A stretch of 64,000 bases of DNA from Oscillospiraceae bacterium (GTDB lineage: Bacteria > Bacillota > Clostridia > Oscillospirales > Ruminococcaceae), in NCBI GenBank assembly GCA_902363145.1, contig CABIZB010000001.1, positions 682,001 to 746,000 on the forward strand. The letters run 5' to 3'. The notes below the pieces were generated by a model. The model was given only the letters and a program-made list of their open reading frames with translations, was not told the DNA's origin and did no database searches. Below, piece after piece: positions 49,604 to 58,495 of this stretch; within the stretch, counting starts at the first letter, position 1; the number at the start of each line of letters is the position of its first letter. The translations under genes were made by a program, and so were the position numbers.

Positions 49604-50443
49604 ATGGCAGTAAACCAGAGCATATACCCTACATTTGCACAGGTAAAGGAGCTTCCCTTTTATCTTACGGGAATAGGCGGCAGCGAATATCAGGGGCAGA
49701 TATCACGCCCTGAGGGATATCTGTGGCACCAGATACTTTACAGCGCAAAGGGCACGGGAGAGCTGCGCTTTAATGACCAGACCCTTACCGTATCCGAGGG
49801 CAGATGGTTCTTCCTGCCTGCGGACTATCCCCATGAGTATTATCCCCTGACCGCCTGCTGGGACGTAAGGTGGGCAGCCTTTGACGGAAGCGCCTGCAAG
49901 GCTCTGCTTGAAGAGCTGGAAATGACAAAGCCCTGCGTTATCCGTCCCGAAAGCACCGAAAGCCTGTGCAATCTATATAACAAGATGTTCATTGAGCAGA
50001 AATCGGATAAGATATACGGAAATTACATCTGTTCGGGGCTGATATATCAGTATATCCTTGAATTTTACCACACTGCCAAATCAACGGAAGAGGGCAAGGA
50101 CAGAAGCAGCCTGCTCATGCCTGTGCTGAACTACATCGACGATAATTACAGCAAGGATTTCCCCATGACCGTGCTTGCGGAGCTGGCAGGCATAACGCCA
50201 CAGCACCTGTGTCGGGTGTTCAAGGAAACCATGCACATGCGCCCAAACGAATATCTTATGATGTGCAGGCTAAGCGAGGCAAAGCGTCTGCTTAAATTTT
50301 CGGATATCCCCGTGGCGGAGATAGGCAGGCAGATGGGCTTTTCCGATGCTGGCTATTTCAGCACGGTTTTCAGGCGGCATGAAAAAATATCCCCTGCTGA
50401 GTACAGAAAAAGAAACAGGGAGTTTTATACCAATAAAACATAA
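49604..50443 (+). CDS. AraC-family regulator, likely for alpha-galactoside use
   Basis: 279 residues. An N-terminal cupin sensor (WHQILYSAKGTGELRFNDQT, then WFFLPADYPHEYYPL) and two C-terminal helix-turn-helices (LAELAGITPQHLCRVFKETM; VAEIGRQMGFSDAGYFSTVF with FRRHEKISPAEYRK). This is the form of AraC activators of sugar genes such as RafR/MsmR. It diverges from the GH27 gene, which is its likely target. The ATG follows CGAAAGGAACAGCATT. Confidence 0.9.
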   Translation: MAVNQSIYPTFAQVKELPFYLTGIGGSEYQGQISRPEGYLWHQILYSAKGTGELRFNDQTLTVSEGRWFFLPADYPHEYYPLTACWDVRWAAFDGSACKALLEELEMTKPCVIRPESTESLCNLYNKMFIEQKSDKIYGNYICSGLIYQYILEFYHTAKSTEEGKDRSSLLMPVLNYIDDNYSKDFPMTVLAELAGITPQHLCRVFKETMHMRPNEYLMMCRLSEAKRLLKFSDIPVAEIGRQMGFSDAGYFSTVFRRHEKISPAEYRKRNREFYTNKT

Positions 50444-50445
50444 TA

Positions 50446-50494
50446 ATACCTGCATGGCTTTTACAAATGCAAAAGCCATGCAGGTATTTGTTTT
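50446..50494. terminator. terminator between the AraC gene and the EAL gene
   Basis: ATACCTGCATGGCTTTT pairs with AAAAGCCATGCAGGTAT, 17 perfect pairs, loop of eight, then TTGTTTTATTT. It also follows the convergent EAL gene's stop at 50493. Confidence 0.92.
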
Positions 50495-52115
50495 ATTTCT
50501 CAGTCGGCATATCGACGACCTGAGTTGCGGAACCGTAAGCTTTGTATGGGTGGCCGTTTTCGTCAAATTCGGCGGTGTAACGGACATGGAAAGGTATCCT
50601 GTTGACTGTCAGAGGGATTATGGCTTCAAGATGCTCTGCTCCCTCTGCCAGCTGCTTGTGCCAGTCACGGTACATATCGGCGTAATCGGGCGGGAAAAGT
50701 CCTGATTCGATTACAGGCTCGGGATAATTTTCCAGCAGAGGCGGAAGCCCCAGGTCACGCATACATCTGAAGCATGGGCGCATTTCCTTGGTATCGATGG
50801 TGTATTCCCAGCAGTAGATGTTTGCCTGCTCGCCTGCTGTTCTGAACTTTTTCTCGCTGTCATACAGCTTCATGTACATTTTCTTTTCATGGGTAATGTT
50901 GCGGATAAGCACATACAGCAGATACTGACCCTCGGCACGGCCTATCACACGCATAGTGCTTTCGATGCACAGGGAATCCTCGCCGCAGCACTGGGAAAAC
51001 ACCTCACGCCAGGTCTCACAGGTCTCATAATCGTTGGAAACTATGGCACGGTTGATGGTATCTATGTATATCTGCTTGTTTTTCTCGTCAAAATTAAGAT
51101 TTTTCTGGTTGAGAATGATATCCTGCTGGTTCATATTCATGCCCAGCTCTTTAAGATACCTTTCGTTCACTCGGAGGGTCTCTATCTCGTCATCTTTGAA
51201 TGAAATGACCGCAGCTCCGCCTACAAAGTTATTGAACACAAGGGTCTCAAAGCTTTCGGGGCTCCAGAATTTTTCGGCATCAAGCTTGTCTATAAGCTTC
51301 ATTCCGGGAGCAAGCACATCGGATTTTAAGTTTCTCAGCATATTCACATATTCATTTTCGGGGACAGGCTTTGAGAACAGGAAGCCCTGGATATATATGC
51401 AGCCGATGCTTTTGAGATATTCCGCCTGCTCGGGAGTTTCCACGCCCTCGGCAATAACAGGAGTGCCCAGCCAGTTTGCCATTCGGATAATGGAGCTTAT
51501 GATTATACCCCCACGCTTGGTGAGATTTCCACGCATGAACGCCATATCCAGTTTGATGATATCCACTTCGATATCCTTGAGGACATTGAGGGAAGAATAT
51601 CCGCTGCCGAAATCGTCCATTTCAACCACGTAGCCCAGAGACTGAAACTTATGCACTATCTTAACCATATGGTCATTTCCGCCGATCATGGAGCTTTCGG
51701 TTATCTCGGCACGCAGATTTGTGACGGGAATATCGTATTTTTTGCGGATCTCTTCTATACGCTCAATAAAATCGCCGCTGATAACATCATATCTTGATAC
51801 GTTGAATGAAATGGGTACAGTTTTTATTTTAGTTCCTCTGCACCTGCTGATAAAGCTGCATATCTCCTCAAAGACGTAAAGGTCAAGACGGGTAATAAGT
51901 CCGTTTTCCTCAAAAACAGGGATAAAATCCCCGGGAGACTGCATTCCGTATTCTGGGTGTATCCACCTGACCAGCGCCTCTGCACCTACTATTCTGCCGC
52001 TCATATAGTTGTACTGCGGCTGATAATATACGCAGAACTGCTTTTCCTCAAATGCTTTTTCGGCATTGGCGAGAAGCTCGTTCTTATTCATAAAGTACCT
52101 GTTATTTTCGCTCAT
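50493..52115 (-). CDS. EAL-domain cyclic-di-GMP phosphodiesterase with C-terminal PAS-like region
   Basis: 540 residues. The EAL domain fills about residues 12-255 with all usual catalytic motifs: AEALVRW, FNVSRYD, EITESSM, DDFGSGYSSLNVLKDIEVD and AEGVET, so it should cleave cyclic-di-GMP. The rest (about 275-540) contains two PAS-like parts (NFVGGAAVISFKDDEIETLR; IYCWEYTIDTKEMRPCFRC). No membrane segment. ATG 52115 follows AAAGGATGGTGTAT. It is a complete counterpart to the degenerate EAL protein at 7409-8614. Confidence 0.9.
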   Translation of the reverse strand: MSENNRYFMNKNELLANAEKAFEEKQFCVYYQPQYNYMSGRIVGAEALVRWIHPEYGMQSPGDFIPVFEENGLITRLDLYVFEEICSFISRCRGTKIKTVPISFNVSRYDVISGDFIERIEEIRKKYDIPVTNLRAEITESSMIGGNDHMVKIVHKFQSLGYVVEMDDFGSGYSSLNVLKDIEVDIIKLDMAFMRGNLTKRGGIIISSIIRMANWLGTPVIAEGVETPEQAEYLKSIGCIYIQGFLFSKPVPENEYVNMLRNLKSDVLAPGMKLIDKLDAEKFWSPESFETLVFNNFVGGAAVISFKDDEIETLRVNERYLKELGMNMNQQDIILNQKNLNFDEKNKQIYIDTINRAIVSNDYETCETWREVFSQCCGEDSLCIESTMRVIGRAEGQYLLYVLIRNITHEKKMYMKLYDSEKKFRTAGEQANIYCWEYTIDTKEMRPCFRCMRDLGLPPLLENYPEPVIESGLFPPDYADMYRDWHKQLAEGAEHLEAIIPLTVNRIPFHVRYTAEFDENGHPYKAYGSATQVVDMPTEK

Positions 52116-52238
52116 ATACACCATCCTTTGCAAGCTTATTGTTTGTTACAGTTAATTATAGCACATTTATACAAATAAATCAATAATCAGTAAATGATTT
52201 TATTTTGCTTTAACAAATTAACTGCCTTTTACATATAC

Positions 52239-52272
52239 AAAAGGCTCCTGCGACCGAAAAAGCCGCAGGAGC
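52239..52272 (-). terminator. terminator of the decayed ABC transporter genes
   Basis: On the minus strand GCTCCTGCG and CGCAGGAGC, nine pairs with an 11-base T-rich loop, followed by CTTTTGT. The 100-bp MITE now lies between it and the permease remnant. Confidence 0.72.
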
Positions 52273-52279
52273 GATATAA

Positions 52280-52379
52280 TACTAATCACCAATAAAACTA
52301 TAGACAAAAAATCATCGCATAATCCATATACGCAAGATTATGCTCAATTTTTTGTATAGTTTTTAATTGGTGCTTAGTA
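52280..52379 (+). mobile_element. 100-bp MITE with TACTAATCACC-type ends (TAA duplication)
   Basis: Left end TACTAATCACCAAT and right end ATTGGTGCTTAGTA are inverse with one mismatch; pairing extends inward (AAAACTATA...TATAGTTTT), so nearly the whole element can fold into one hairpin. TAA at 52277-52279 and 52380-52382. The first eight bases equal those of the element at 38950. Confidence 0.82.
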
Positions 52380-52389
52380 TAAGTGATCG

Positions 52390-52620
52390 TTATTCGGTTC
52401 TGAGTGCCTCAACGGGGTCCTTTTTGGAAGCAACTCTTGAGGGGATAAGGCCTGCAATAAGTGTAAGCACCATGCTGATAGCTACAAGCACCACTGCTGC
52501 CTGAAGAGGCAGGAATGCTTTAAGTCACTCAATGCCTGTAAGGTTATAAACTATTGCATTGATGGGGATTATTGCAAGGTAGGATATTCCTACGCCGATA
52601 AGTCCCGATGCGGGAGTGTA
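52390..52620 (-). pseudogene. MacB/FtsX-type ABC permease, C-terminal remnant
   Basis: On the minus strand ASGLIGVGISYLAIIPINAI, VYNLTGIE, an in-frame TGA, then LKAFLPLQAAVVLVAISMVL and IPSRVASKKDPVEALRTE with the TAA at 52390-52392. The closing RVASKKDPVEALRTE is the typical end of MacB-type permeases. The other parts of the permease are missing and the remnant abuts the ATPase remnant. Confidence 0.85.
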
Positions 52621-52624
52621 GGGA

Positions 52625-53047
52625 TTACTGTCCCCCTGTCAGCGTTCCGTCCTTTATCCTGACTATACGGTTGGCATACTGCTCCGCAAGCTCGGGGTTG
52701 TGAGTTACCATTATAACAAGCTTGTCCTTGGCAATTTCCTTGAGCAGCTCCATTACCTGAATGCTGGTCTCACTGTCAAGTGCGCCTGTAGGCTCATCGG
52801 CAAGGAGTATATCCGGGTTATTGATAAGGGCACGGGCAATGGCAACTCGCTGCATCTGACCGCCTGACATCTGGTTGGGCTTTTTGTGTAGCTGATTTCC
52901 CAGCCCCACCTTTTCCAGTGCTTCCACGTCTCTCTTCCTGCACTCCGACTTGGAAACGCCTGAGATGGTCAGTGCAAGCTCAACGTTGGCAAGAACTGTC
53001 TGGTGAGGAATAAGGTTATAGCTCTGGAATATGAATAATATTTCCAT
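52625..53047 (-). pseudogene. MacB-type ABC ATPase without its Walker A half
   Basis: The 140-residue frame begins at FQSYNLIPHQTVLANVELAL, the Q-loop region, and keeps the signature MSGGQMQRVAIARAL, Walker B ILLADEPTGALDS and H-loop VMVTHNPEL-like MVTHNPELAEQY. The first ~90 residues with Walker A are absent and the sequence beyond 53047 is the cobalamin operon control region, so the protein cannot bind ATP normally. With the permease remnant it marks a deleted transporter. Confidence 0.88.
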
Positions 53048-53085
53048 ATATCATGCAAGCAAAACAATTCCATACAATTTATTCA

Positions 53086-53114
53086 TTGACAACAGCATAC
53101 AGCAATGATATAAT
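53086..53114 (+). promoter_or_regulatory. consensus promoter of the cobalamin operon
   Basis: TTGACA (53086-53091), a 17-base spacer and TATAAT (53109-53114), directly upstream of the riboswitch. Confidence 0.88.
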
Positions 53115-53136
53115 AAAGAAAATGAATATAAAAACA

Positions 53137-53346
53137 TCAGGTGTCGGACGTTGGCGTTTATGTTAACGGGTCCGATGAAAAGGGAAACAGGTGAAAATCC
53201 TGTACGATCTCGTCACCGTGATAAATGAGCAGAGGGAAATATGCCACTGAGGAATCGGGAAGGCTCCTTTCTGTGATGAAGTTTAAGTCGGGAGACCTGC
53301 CTGCTGTTTGTACAAGAAAAGCCACGAGGAATTGGCAGGTACGTTT
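53137..53346 (+). promoter_or_regulatory. cobalamin riboswitch
   Basis: The leader carries the usual elements in order: AGGGAAACAGGTGAAAATCC (53181-53200), the B12 box GCCACTG (53243-53249), GTCGGGAGACCTGCC and a closing GGCAGGT. It is followed by an intrinsic terminator and then cbiC, so binding of a cobalamin is expected to stop transcription of the synthesis and uptake genes. The limits are approximate. Confidence 0.93.
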
Positions 53347-53351
53347 TTGAT

Positions 53352-53409
53352 ATACACCCTTACCATATCTGTCCGTCTCGGCACATTATGGCAAGGGTGT
53401 ATTTTTTTG
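53352..53409 (+). terminator. regulated terminator of the cobalamin riboswitch
   Basis: ATACACCCTTACC pairs with GGCAAGGGTGTAT (13 pairs with one mismatch), loop about 25, then seven T. It ends eight bases before the cbiC ATG, so it is the expression platform; the cbiC ribosome site GAGG begins at its last T. Confidence 0.88.
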
Positions 53410-53416
53410 AGGTATT

Positions 53417-54088
53417 ATGAATATTGAGAACGTAAGCCCTGCGGATATAGAGCGCAGGAGCATGGAAATAATCGAAAGCGAGCTTGGCAGCACAGAGGGT
53501 TTATCCGAGACCGAAAAGCTGATAGTTAAGCGTGTGATACACACCACCGCTGATTTTGACTACAAGCAGAATATGAAATTCTCCGAAAATGCCGTTCAGA
53601 ATGGGCTTGAAGCACTTAAAAACGGCACTGTTATCGTAACGGACACCCACATGGCAGAATCGGGCATAAGCAAGCCTGCCATGAAAGCGCTGGGCTGCCG
53701 TGCCTGCTGCTTTATGTCTGACAGTGATGTTGCGGAAAGGGCAAAGCGTGACGGAACTACACGGGCTGTAGCTTCCATGGATAAGGCTGCGGAGCTTTTC
53801 GGTCATGAAAATGTGATATTCGCAGTGGGCAATGCCCCAACAGCGCTTATCCGCCTGGACGAGCTTATAAGGGTTGGAAAGGTAGAACCTGCGCTGATAA
53901 TCGGCGTGCCTGTGGGCTTTGTAAATGTTGTGCAGTCAAAGGAGATAATCATGGGCGGAAGTGCGCCGTATATCGTTGCAGCAGGCAGAAAGGGCGGCAG
54001 CGGTGTGGCGGCTGCCATTTGCAATGCTCTGCTTTACAGGCTGTACGACAGGAAAACAGGCAAAGTAACGGAGAACATAAATGCTTGA
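53417..54088 (+). CDS. cbiC: cobalt-precorrin-8 methylmutase CbiC
   Basis: 223 residues. It moves the C11 methyl to C12, giving cobyrinate. Catalytic His42 lies in RVIHTTADFDY; TDTHMAESGISK and the closing GGSAPYIVAAGRKGGSGVAA are family motifs. First gene after the riboswitch; its 3' end overlaps cbiD by eight bases. The order within the operon is not the order of the pathway. Confidence 0.94.
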   Translation: MNIENVSPADIERRSMEIIESELGSTEGLSETEKLIVKRVIHTTADFDYKQNMKFSENAVQNGLEALKNGTVIVTDTHMAESGISKPAMKALGCRACCFMSDSDVAERAKRDGTTRAVASMDKAAELFGHENVIFAVGNAPTALIRLDELIRVGKVEPALIIGVPVGFVNVVQSKEIIMGGSAPYIVAAGRKGGSGVAAAICNALLYRLYDRKTGKVTENINA

Positions 54089-55220
54089 CGAATACATATA
54101 CCACGGAAAAGAAAAGCTCCGCTGCGGATATACCACAGGCTCATGTGCGGCAGCGGCTTCAAAGGCAGCTGCGGAAATGCTGCTGACAGGCGAATCTGTA
54201 CACGAAACTCAGCTTATGACGCCCAAGGGCATTGAGCTTCACCTTTCCACAGAAAATGCTGAGATATCCGAGGCCTGCGCTTCCTGCGCTGTGCGCAAGG
54301 ACAGCGGCGATGACCCCGACATCACCAACGGCATTCTTGTTTATGCCAAGGCGGAAAAGATACCTTTCGGCATTGAAATTGACGGCGGCAAGGGCATCGG
54401 ACGGGTCACAAAGGCAGGACTTGACCAGCCTGTGGGAAATGCCGCCATAAACAGCGTTCCTCGCAAGATGATATCGGCGGCGATCACGGAGATATGCGAA
54501 AAATACGACTATCACGGCGGGATAAGGATAACGATATCCGTTCCCGACGGCGAGCAGATCGCCTTTAAAACCTATAATCCCCGAATGGGCATTGAGGGCG
54601 GCATATCCATAATCGGTACCAGCGGCATAGTTGAGCCAATGAGCAGCCGTGCACTTATAGACACGATTAAAGTGGAGGAGCGCATGAGGCGTTCCGAGGG
54701 CAGAAAAAATCTGCTGCTGACCATAGGTAACTACAGCCAAAACTTTCTTGCTGAAAATATGCCTATGATAATGAATTACGGAGTTAAATGCAGCAATTAC
54801 ATCGGCGACGCCATTGATATTGCGCTGGAGCTGGGATTTGAAAGCGTGCTTATAGTGGGGCATATCGGCAAGCTTGTAAAGCTGGGGGCAGGCATAATGA
54901 ACACCCATTCGGCTCAGGCTGACGGTCGCATGGACGTGCTTGTTACCTGTGGAGTTATGGCCGATGTTGACCCTAAGATATTAAAAAAGCTCCCCTCCTG
55001 CGCAACGGTAGATGCCGCTCTTGATGAGCTTGACAAGGCAAATGCAGTTGACAGTGTGGCGGCTGTGCTTATGGAAAAGGCTCAGTATTATCTTGATGCA
55101 AAGGTCAAGGGAGAGATACCTATAGGCGCTGTAATGTTTTCGGACAAGCGTGGAATTATCGGCATGACAAGCTCTGCAGACGGGATAATCAAAACGCTTA
55201 TGGAGGAGTACAATGGTTAA
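54081..55220 (+). CDS. cbiD: cobalt-precorrin-5B C1-methyltransferase CbiD
   Basis: 379 residues. CbiD methylates C1 of the ring in the anaerobic pathway. It opens with RCGYTTGSCAAAASKAA and has GGKGIGRVTKAGLDQPVGNA and the loop SVLIVGHIGKLVKLGAGIMN-like HIGKLVKLGAGIMNTHSAQA, all typical. CbiD is a marker of the oxygen-independent route. ATG 54081 with CGGAGAACATAA; it overlaps cbiC and cbiF by eight bases each. Confidence 0.95.
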   Translation: MLDEYIYHGKEKLRCGYTTGSCAAAASKAAAEMLLTGESVHETQLMTPKGIELHLSTENAEISEACASCAVRKDSGDDPDITNGILVYAKAEKIPFGIEIDGGKGIGRVTKAGLDQPVGNAAINSVPRKMISAAITEICEKYDYHGGIRITISVPDGEQIAFKTYNPRMGIEGGISIIGTSGIVEPMSSRALIDTIKVEERMRRSEGRKNLLLTIGNYSQNFLAENMPMIMNYGVKCSNYIGDAIDIALELGFESVLIVGHIGKLVKLGAGIMNTHSAQADGRMDVLVTCGVMADVDPKILKKLPSCATVDAALDELDKANAVDSVAAVLMEKAQYYLDAKVKGEIPIGAVMFSDKRGIIGMTSSADGIIKTLMEEYNG

Positions 55221-55968
55221 TTTTGTGGGCGCAGGCTGCGGTGCGGCAGACCTTATAACCGTGCGTGGAAAATCGCTTATTGAACGGGCTGATGTTATTA
55301 TTTACGCAGGCTCGCTTGTAAATCCGCAGCTGCTGGAATATGCAAAAAAAGACTGCGAGATACACAATAGCGCTTATATGACGCTGGAGCAGGTAATTGA
55401 CGTGATAAAATCGGCAGAGCATGAGGGAAAAATGACCGTGCGGCTCCACACAGGTGACCCGTCGCTTTACGGTGCAATTCGTGAGCAGATGGACAGGCTG
55501 GACGAGTTGGGGATAAAATACGACATCTGCCCCGGAGTAAGCTCTTTCTGTGGGGCGGCAGCAGCTCTCAGGGCAGAATATACTCTCCCCGATGTGTCCC
55601 AAACGGTGATAATCACACGAATGGCAGGCAGAACGCCTGTCCCCGAAAAGGAGAGCATTGCTGCTCTGGCTGCTCATAATGCTACCATGGTCATCTTTCT
55701 CAGCACGGGGTTTCTAAAGGAGCTTTCGGCTGAGCTTATCAGGGGCGGATACAAGCCCGACACCCCTGCTGCCATAGTTTACAAGGCAAGCTGGGCTGAC
55801 CAGAAGGTTTGCCGCTGTACTGTGGAGGATCTTGCTCAGACTGCGTCGGATAACGGCATTACCAAAACAGCACTTATCTGCGTGGGGTATTTCCTGGGCA
55901 ATGATTATTCCCTTTCAAAGCTTTATGACAAGAGCTTTGAGACTGAGTTCAGAAAGGCTGAGATTTAA
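55213..55968 (+). CDS. cbiF: cobalt-precorrin-4 C11-methyltransferase CbiF
   Basis: 251 residues, a SAM-dependent tetrapyrrole methylase. Motifs: VNFVGAGCGAADLITVRG at the start, YAGSLVNPQLL, RLHTGDPSLYGAIREQMDRL and PGVSSFCGAAAALRAEYTLP. YAGSLV and DPSLYGA distinguish CbiF/CobM from the other methylases. It is followed by a 31-base gap before cbiG, the largest gap in the operon. Confidence 0.94.
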   Translation: MVNFVGAGCGAADLITVRGKSLIERADVIIYAGSLVNPQLLEYAKKDCEIHNSAYMTLEQVIDVIKSAEHEGKMTVRLHTGDPSLYGAIREQMDRLDELGIKYDICPGVSSFCGAAAALRAEYTLPDVSQTVIITRMAGRTPVPEKESIAALAAHNATMVIFLSTGFLKELSAELIRGGYKPDTPAAIVYKASWADQKVCRCTVEDLAQTASDNGITKTALICVGYFLGNDYSLSKLYDKSFETEFRKAEI

Positions 55969-55999
55969 AAGCTATAGTCACAAAAAGGAATGTTCGGAT

Positions 56000-57019
56000 A
56001 TGAAAATAGCGGTTATATCCGTCACCGAGAACGGAAACAAAATATCACGCAGGATAGCTGCGGGTATTGGCATAGCCTGCGACAGATTTGCTTTTTCAAA
56101 GCACTGTGACGGTTCTGCTGTGCCTTTTGATGATATGAAGCAGATGACCGCAAAATGCTTTGGGGAATATGACGGGATCATTTTCATATGCGCCTGCGGG
56201 ATAGCTGTGAGAATGATTGCTCCCCATGTGGTCTCAAAGCTCAGTGACCCTGCGGTTGTGGTCATAGACGAAAGCGGGAAATTTGCTATATCGCTGTTAT
56301 CGGGGCATATCGGAAAAGCAAACGCCCTTACCGAAAAAGTTGCGGAGATCATCGGTGCGGAGCCTGTTATAACCACTGCTACGGACGTCGGCGGCAAATT
56401 CTCCCCTGACAGCTTTGCAGCTGCAAATGACCTGTACATCTGCGAATATGACATTGCAAAGGAAATTGCGGCAGAGACGGCAAACGGCGGAAATGTGGGA
56501 TTTTACAGCGATACAGGCTGCTTGAACACTCCCCCTTTTTGTGACAATAAAAGGCTTGGCATCTGCATTTCCTCTGACGCAGCAAAAATGCCGTTTGAAC
56601 ACACTCTGCACCTTATCCCTAAGGATATCATTATCGGGGCAGGGTGCAAAAAGGGCACATCGGCAGAAAAGTTTGAGCTATTTTTATTATCACAGCTTGC
56701 GGAAAACAAGCTTGATATACGCCGTGTGAAAGCTTTATGCACCATTGACATCAAGCGGGAGGAAAACGCTATACTTACATTCTGCCACAATCATAACATT
56801 CCGCCGCAGTTTTATTCGGCTGCGGAGCTTATGGCGGTAAAAGGACAGTTCACATCATCTGAATTTGTTTTGAAAACAACGGGAGCAGACAATATCTGCG
56901 AGCGCAGTGCTATGGTCATGGGAAAAAGTCTGCTTGTAAAAAAGCAGGCTATGAACGGAATGACCTTTGCGGCGGCGGAAGCTCCCGTAAAAATTGATTT
57001 TAACAGGCGGGTATTATGA
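56000..57019 (+). CDS. cbiG: cobalt-precorrin-5A hydrolase CbiG
   Basis: 339 residues. CbiG opens the delta-lactone of cobalt-precorrin-5A with loss of acetaldehyde. N-terminal domain: IFICACGIAVRMIAPHVVSK, VVVIDESGKFAISLLSGHIG and ITTATDVGGKFSPDSFA; C-terminal domain: IIIGAGCKKGTSAEKFELFL and FYSAAELMAVKGQFTSSEFV. ATG 56000 (AAAAAGGAA upstream) is preferred to earlier codons, which lie inside cbiF. It overlaps cbiH by four bases. Confidence 0.93.
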   Translation: MKIAVISVTENGNKISRRIAAGIGIACDRFAFSKHCDGSAVPFDDMKQMTAKCFGEYDGIIFICACGIAVRMIAPHVVSKLSDPAVVVIDESGKFAISLLSGHIGKANALTEKVAEIIGAEPVITTATDVGGKFSPDSFAAANDLYICEYDIAKEIAAETANGGNVGFYSDTGCLNTPPFCDNKRLGICISSDAAKMPFEHTLHLIPKDIIIGAGCKKGTSAEKFELFLLSQLAENKLDIRRVKALCTIDIKREENAILTFCHNHNIPPQFYSAAELMAVKGQFTSSEFVLKTTGADNICERSAMVMGKSLLVKKQAMNGMTFAAAEAPVKIDFNRRVL

Positions 57020-57744
57020 AATTATATGTTATTGGCTTTGGCCCGGGAAACAAGGAGGGCATGACCCTTGAAGCCGAGAGGGCTTTGCAGGAAAGTGACC
57101 TTATCGTGGGCTACACGGTATATGTTGAGCTTTTAAAAGAGATGTTCCCCTGCAAGGAATTTGCTTCAACTGCCATGAAGCAGGAAAAGGACAGGGTAAT
57201 ATTTGCACTTGAACAGGCTGATAGCGGCAAAATCGTTTCGCTGGTATGCAGCGGCGACAGCTCGGTCTATGGCATGGCAGGGCTGGCACTGGAGCTTTCG
57301 GCAAATTACCCCAACACGGATATTGAGATAGTGGCAGGTGTTACGGCGGCACTCAGCGGAGGGGCAGTGCTGGGTGCTCCCCTAACTCATGATTTTGCTG
57401 TGATAAGCCTCTCCGACCTGCTGACCCCGTGGGAAAAGATTGAAAAGCGCCTTGCCTGCGCCGCTATGGGGGATTTTACCACGGCGATATACAATCCGTC
57501 GTCCAAAAAGCGTGCAGACTATCTGGCAAAAGCCTGTGACATAACGCTTAAATATAAGTCCCCCGAAACGGTATGCGGATATGTGCGCAACATCGGCAGA
57601 ATCGGCATGGAAAGCGGTGTGATGACCCTTGCCGAGCTTCGTGATTTTAAGGCGGATATGTTCACAACCGTTTTCATCGGCAACAGCGAAACCAAGAATA
57701 TAAACGGAAAAATGGTCACTCCACGAGGATATAAAAATGTGTGA
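57016..57744 (+). CDS. cbiH: cobalt-precorrin-3 C17-methyltransferase CbiH
   Basis: 242 residues, tetrapyrrole methylase. It opens LYVIGFGPGNKEGMTLEAER, with DLIVGYTVYVELLKE, SLVCSGDSSVYGMAGLALEL and the family-typical DFAVISLSDLLTPWEKIEKR followed by IYNPSSKKRADYL. It contracts the ring together with methylation at C17. It is joined to cbiG by ATGA and overlaps cbiJ by eight bases. Confidence 0.94.
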   Translation: MKLYVIGFGPGNKEGMTLEAERALQESDLIVGYTVYVELLKEMFPCKEFASTAMKQEKDRVIFALEQADSGKIVSLVCSGDSSVYGMAGLALELSANYPNTDIEIVAGVTAALSGGAVLGAPLTHDFAVISLSDLLTPWEKIEKRLACAAMGDFTTAIYNPSSKKRADYLAKACDITLKYKSPETVCGYVRNIGRIGMESGVMTLAELRDFKADMFTTVFIGNSETKNINGKMVTPRGYKNV

Positions 57745-58495
57745 TATACTTATTTTCGGCGGAACTACCGAGGGCAGGCAGCTGGCGGAGTTCTGCGCAG
57801 ATCACGGGATAAATGCCTGCATAAGCGTGGCTACGGAATACGGCGCTGAGCTGCTCCCTCAGTCGGAATATGTGCATATCAATATTGGCAGAGAAGATGC
57901 AAGCGGTATTGCAGGTATGATAGAAAAGCTTGGAGTATCGGCAGTGATAGATGCTACTCACCCATATGCAAAAGAGGTCACAAAGAACATAACTGCCGCC
58001 TGCACCGAAAAAAATGTCACTTTATATAGGATAAAACGTGCGGACGACGCAATATGCGAAAGCGCCATTTATTTTGACGATGTTACGGCTGCGGCGGAGT
58101 ATCTTGACACTGTAAACGGCAATGCGCTTATAACCACAGGAAGCAAGGAGCTTGCGGCGTTCACGGCTGTGCATGACTATGCGAAGCGTTTTACCGCCCG
58201 TGTGCTTGATTTGCCGAAGGTCATAGCCGAGTGCAGAGCGTTGGGATTTCCCAATGAAAAGATAATTGCGGAAAAAGGTCCTTTTACGCTGGAGCAGAAC
58301 ATTGAGCATATTAAAAGAAGCAGTGCAGAATTTCTGGTAACAAAGGACAGCGGAAACGCAGGCGGTTTTGCAGAAAAAGTCAATGCGGCTCAGGTATGCG
58401 GTGCAGGGCTTATTATTATAAAGCGCCCCGATGAAAATGGAATTTCATTGGAAGAGGCGGAAAATATCCTGCTGGGGAGGTGCAGAAGTGAATAA
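57737..58495 (+). CDS. cbiJ: cobalt-precorrin-6A reductase CbiJ
   Basis: 252 residues. It reduces the ring with NAD(P)H. Motifs: ILIFGGTTEGRQLAEFCADH at the N terminus, VIDATHPYAKEVTKN, ITTGSKELAAF, RVLDLP and FLVTKDSGNAGGFAEKVNAA. ATG 57737 follows GAGGATATAAAA. It overlaps cbiH and cbiET by eight bases each. Confidence 0.92.
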   Translation: MCDILIFGGTTEGRQLAEFCADHGINACISVATEYGAELLPQSEYVHINIGREDASGIAGMIEKLGVSAVIDATHPYAKEVTKNITAACTEKNVTLYRIKRADDAICESAIYFDDVTAAAEYLDTVNGNALITTGSKELAAFTAVHDYAKRFTARVLDLPKVIAECRALGFPNEKIIAEKGPFTLEQNIEHIKRSSAEFLVTKDSGNAGGFAEKVNAAQVCGAGLIIIKRPDENGISLEEAENILLGRCRSE

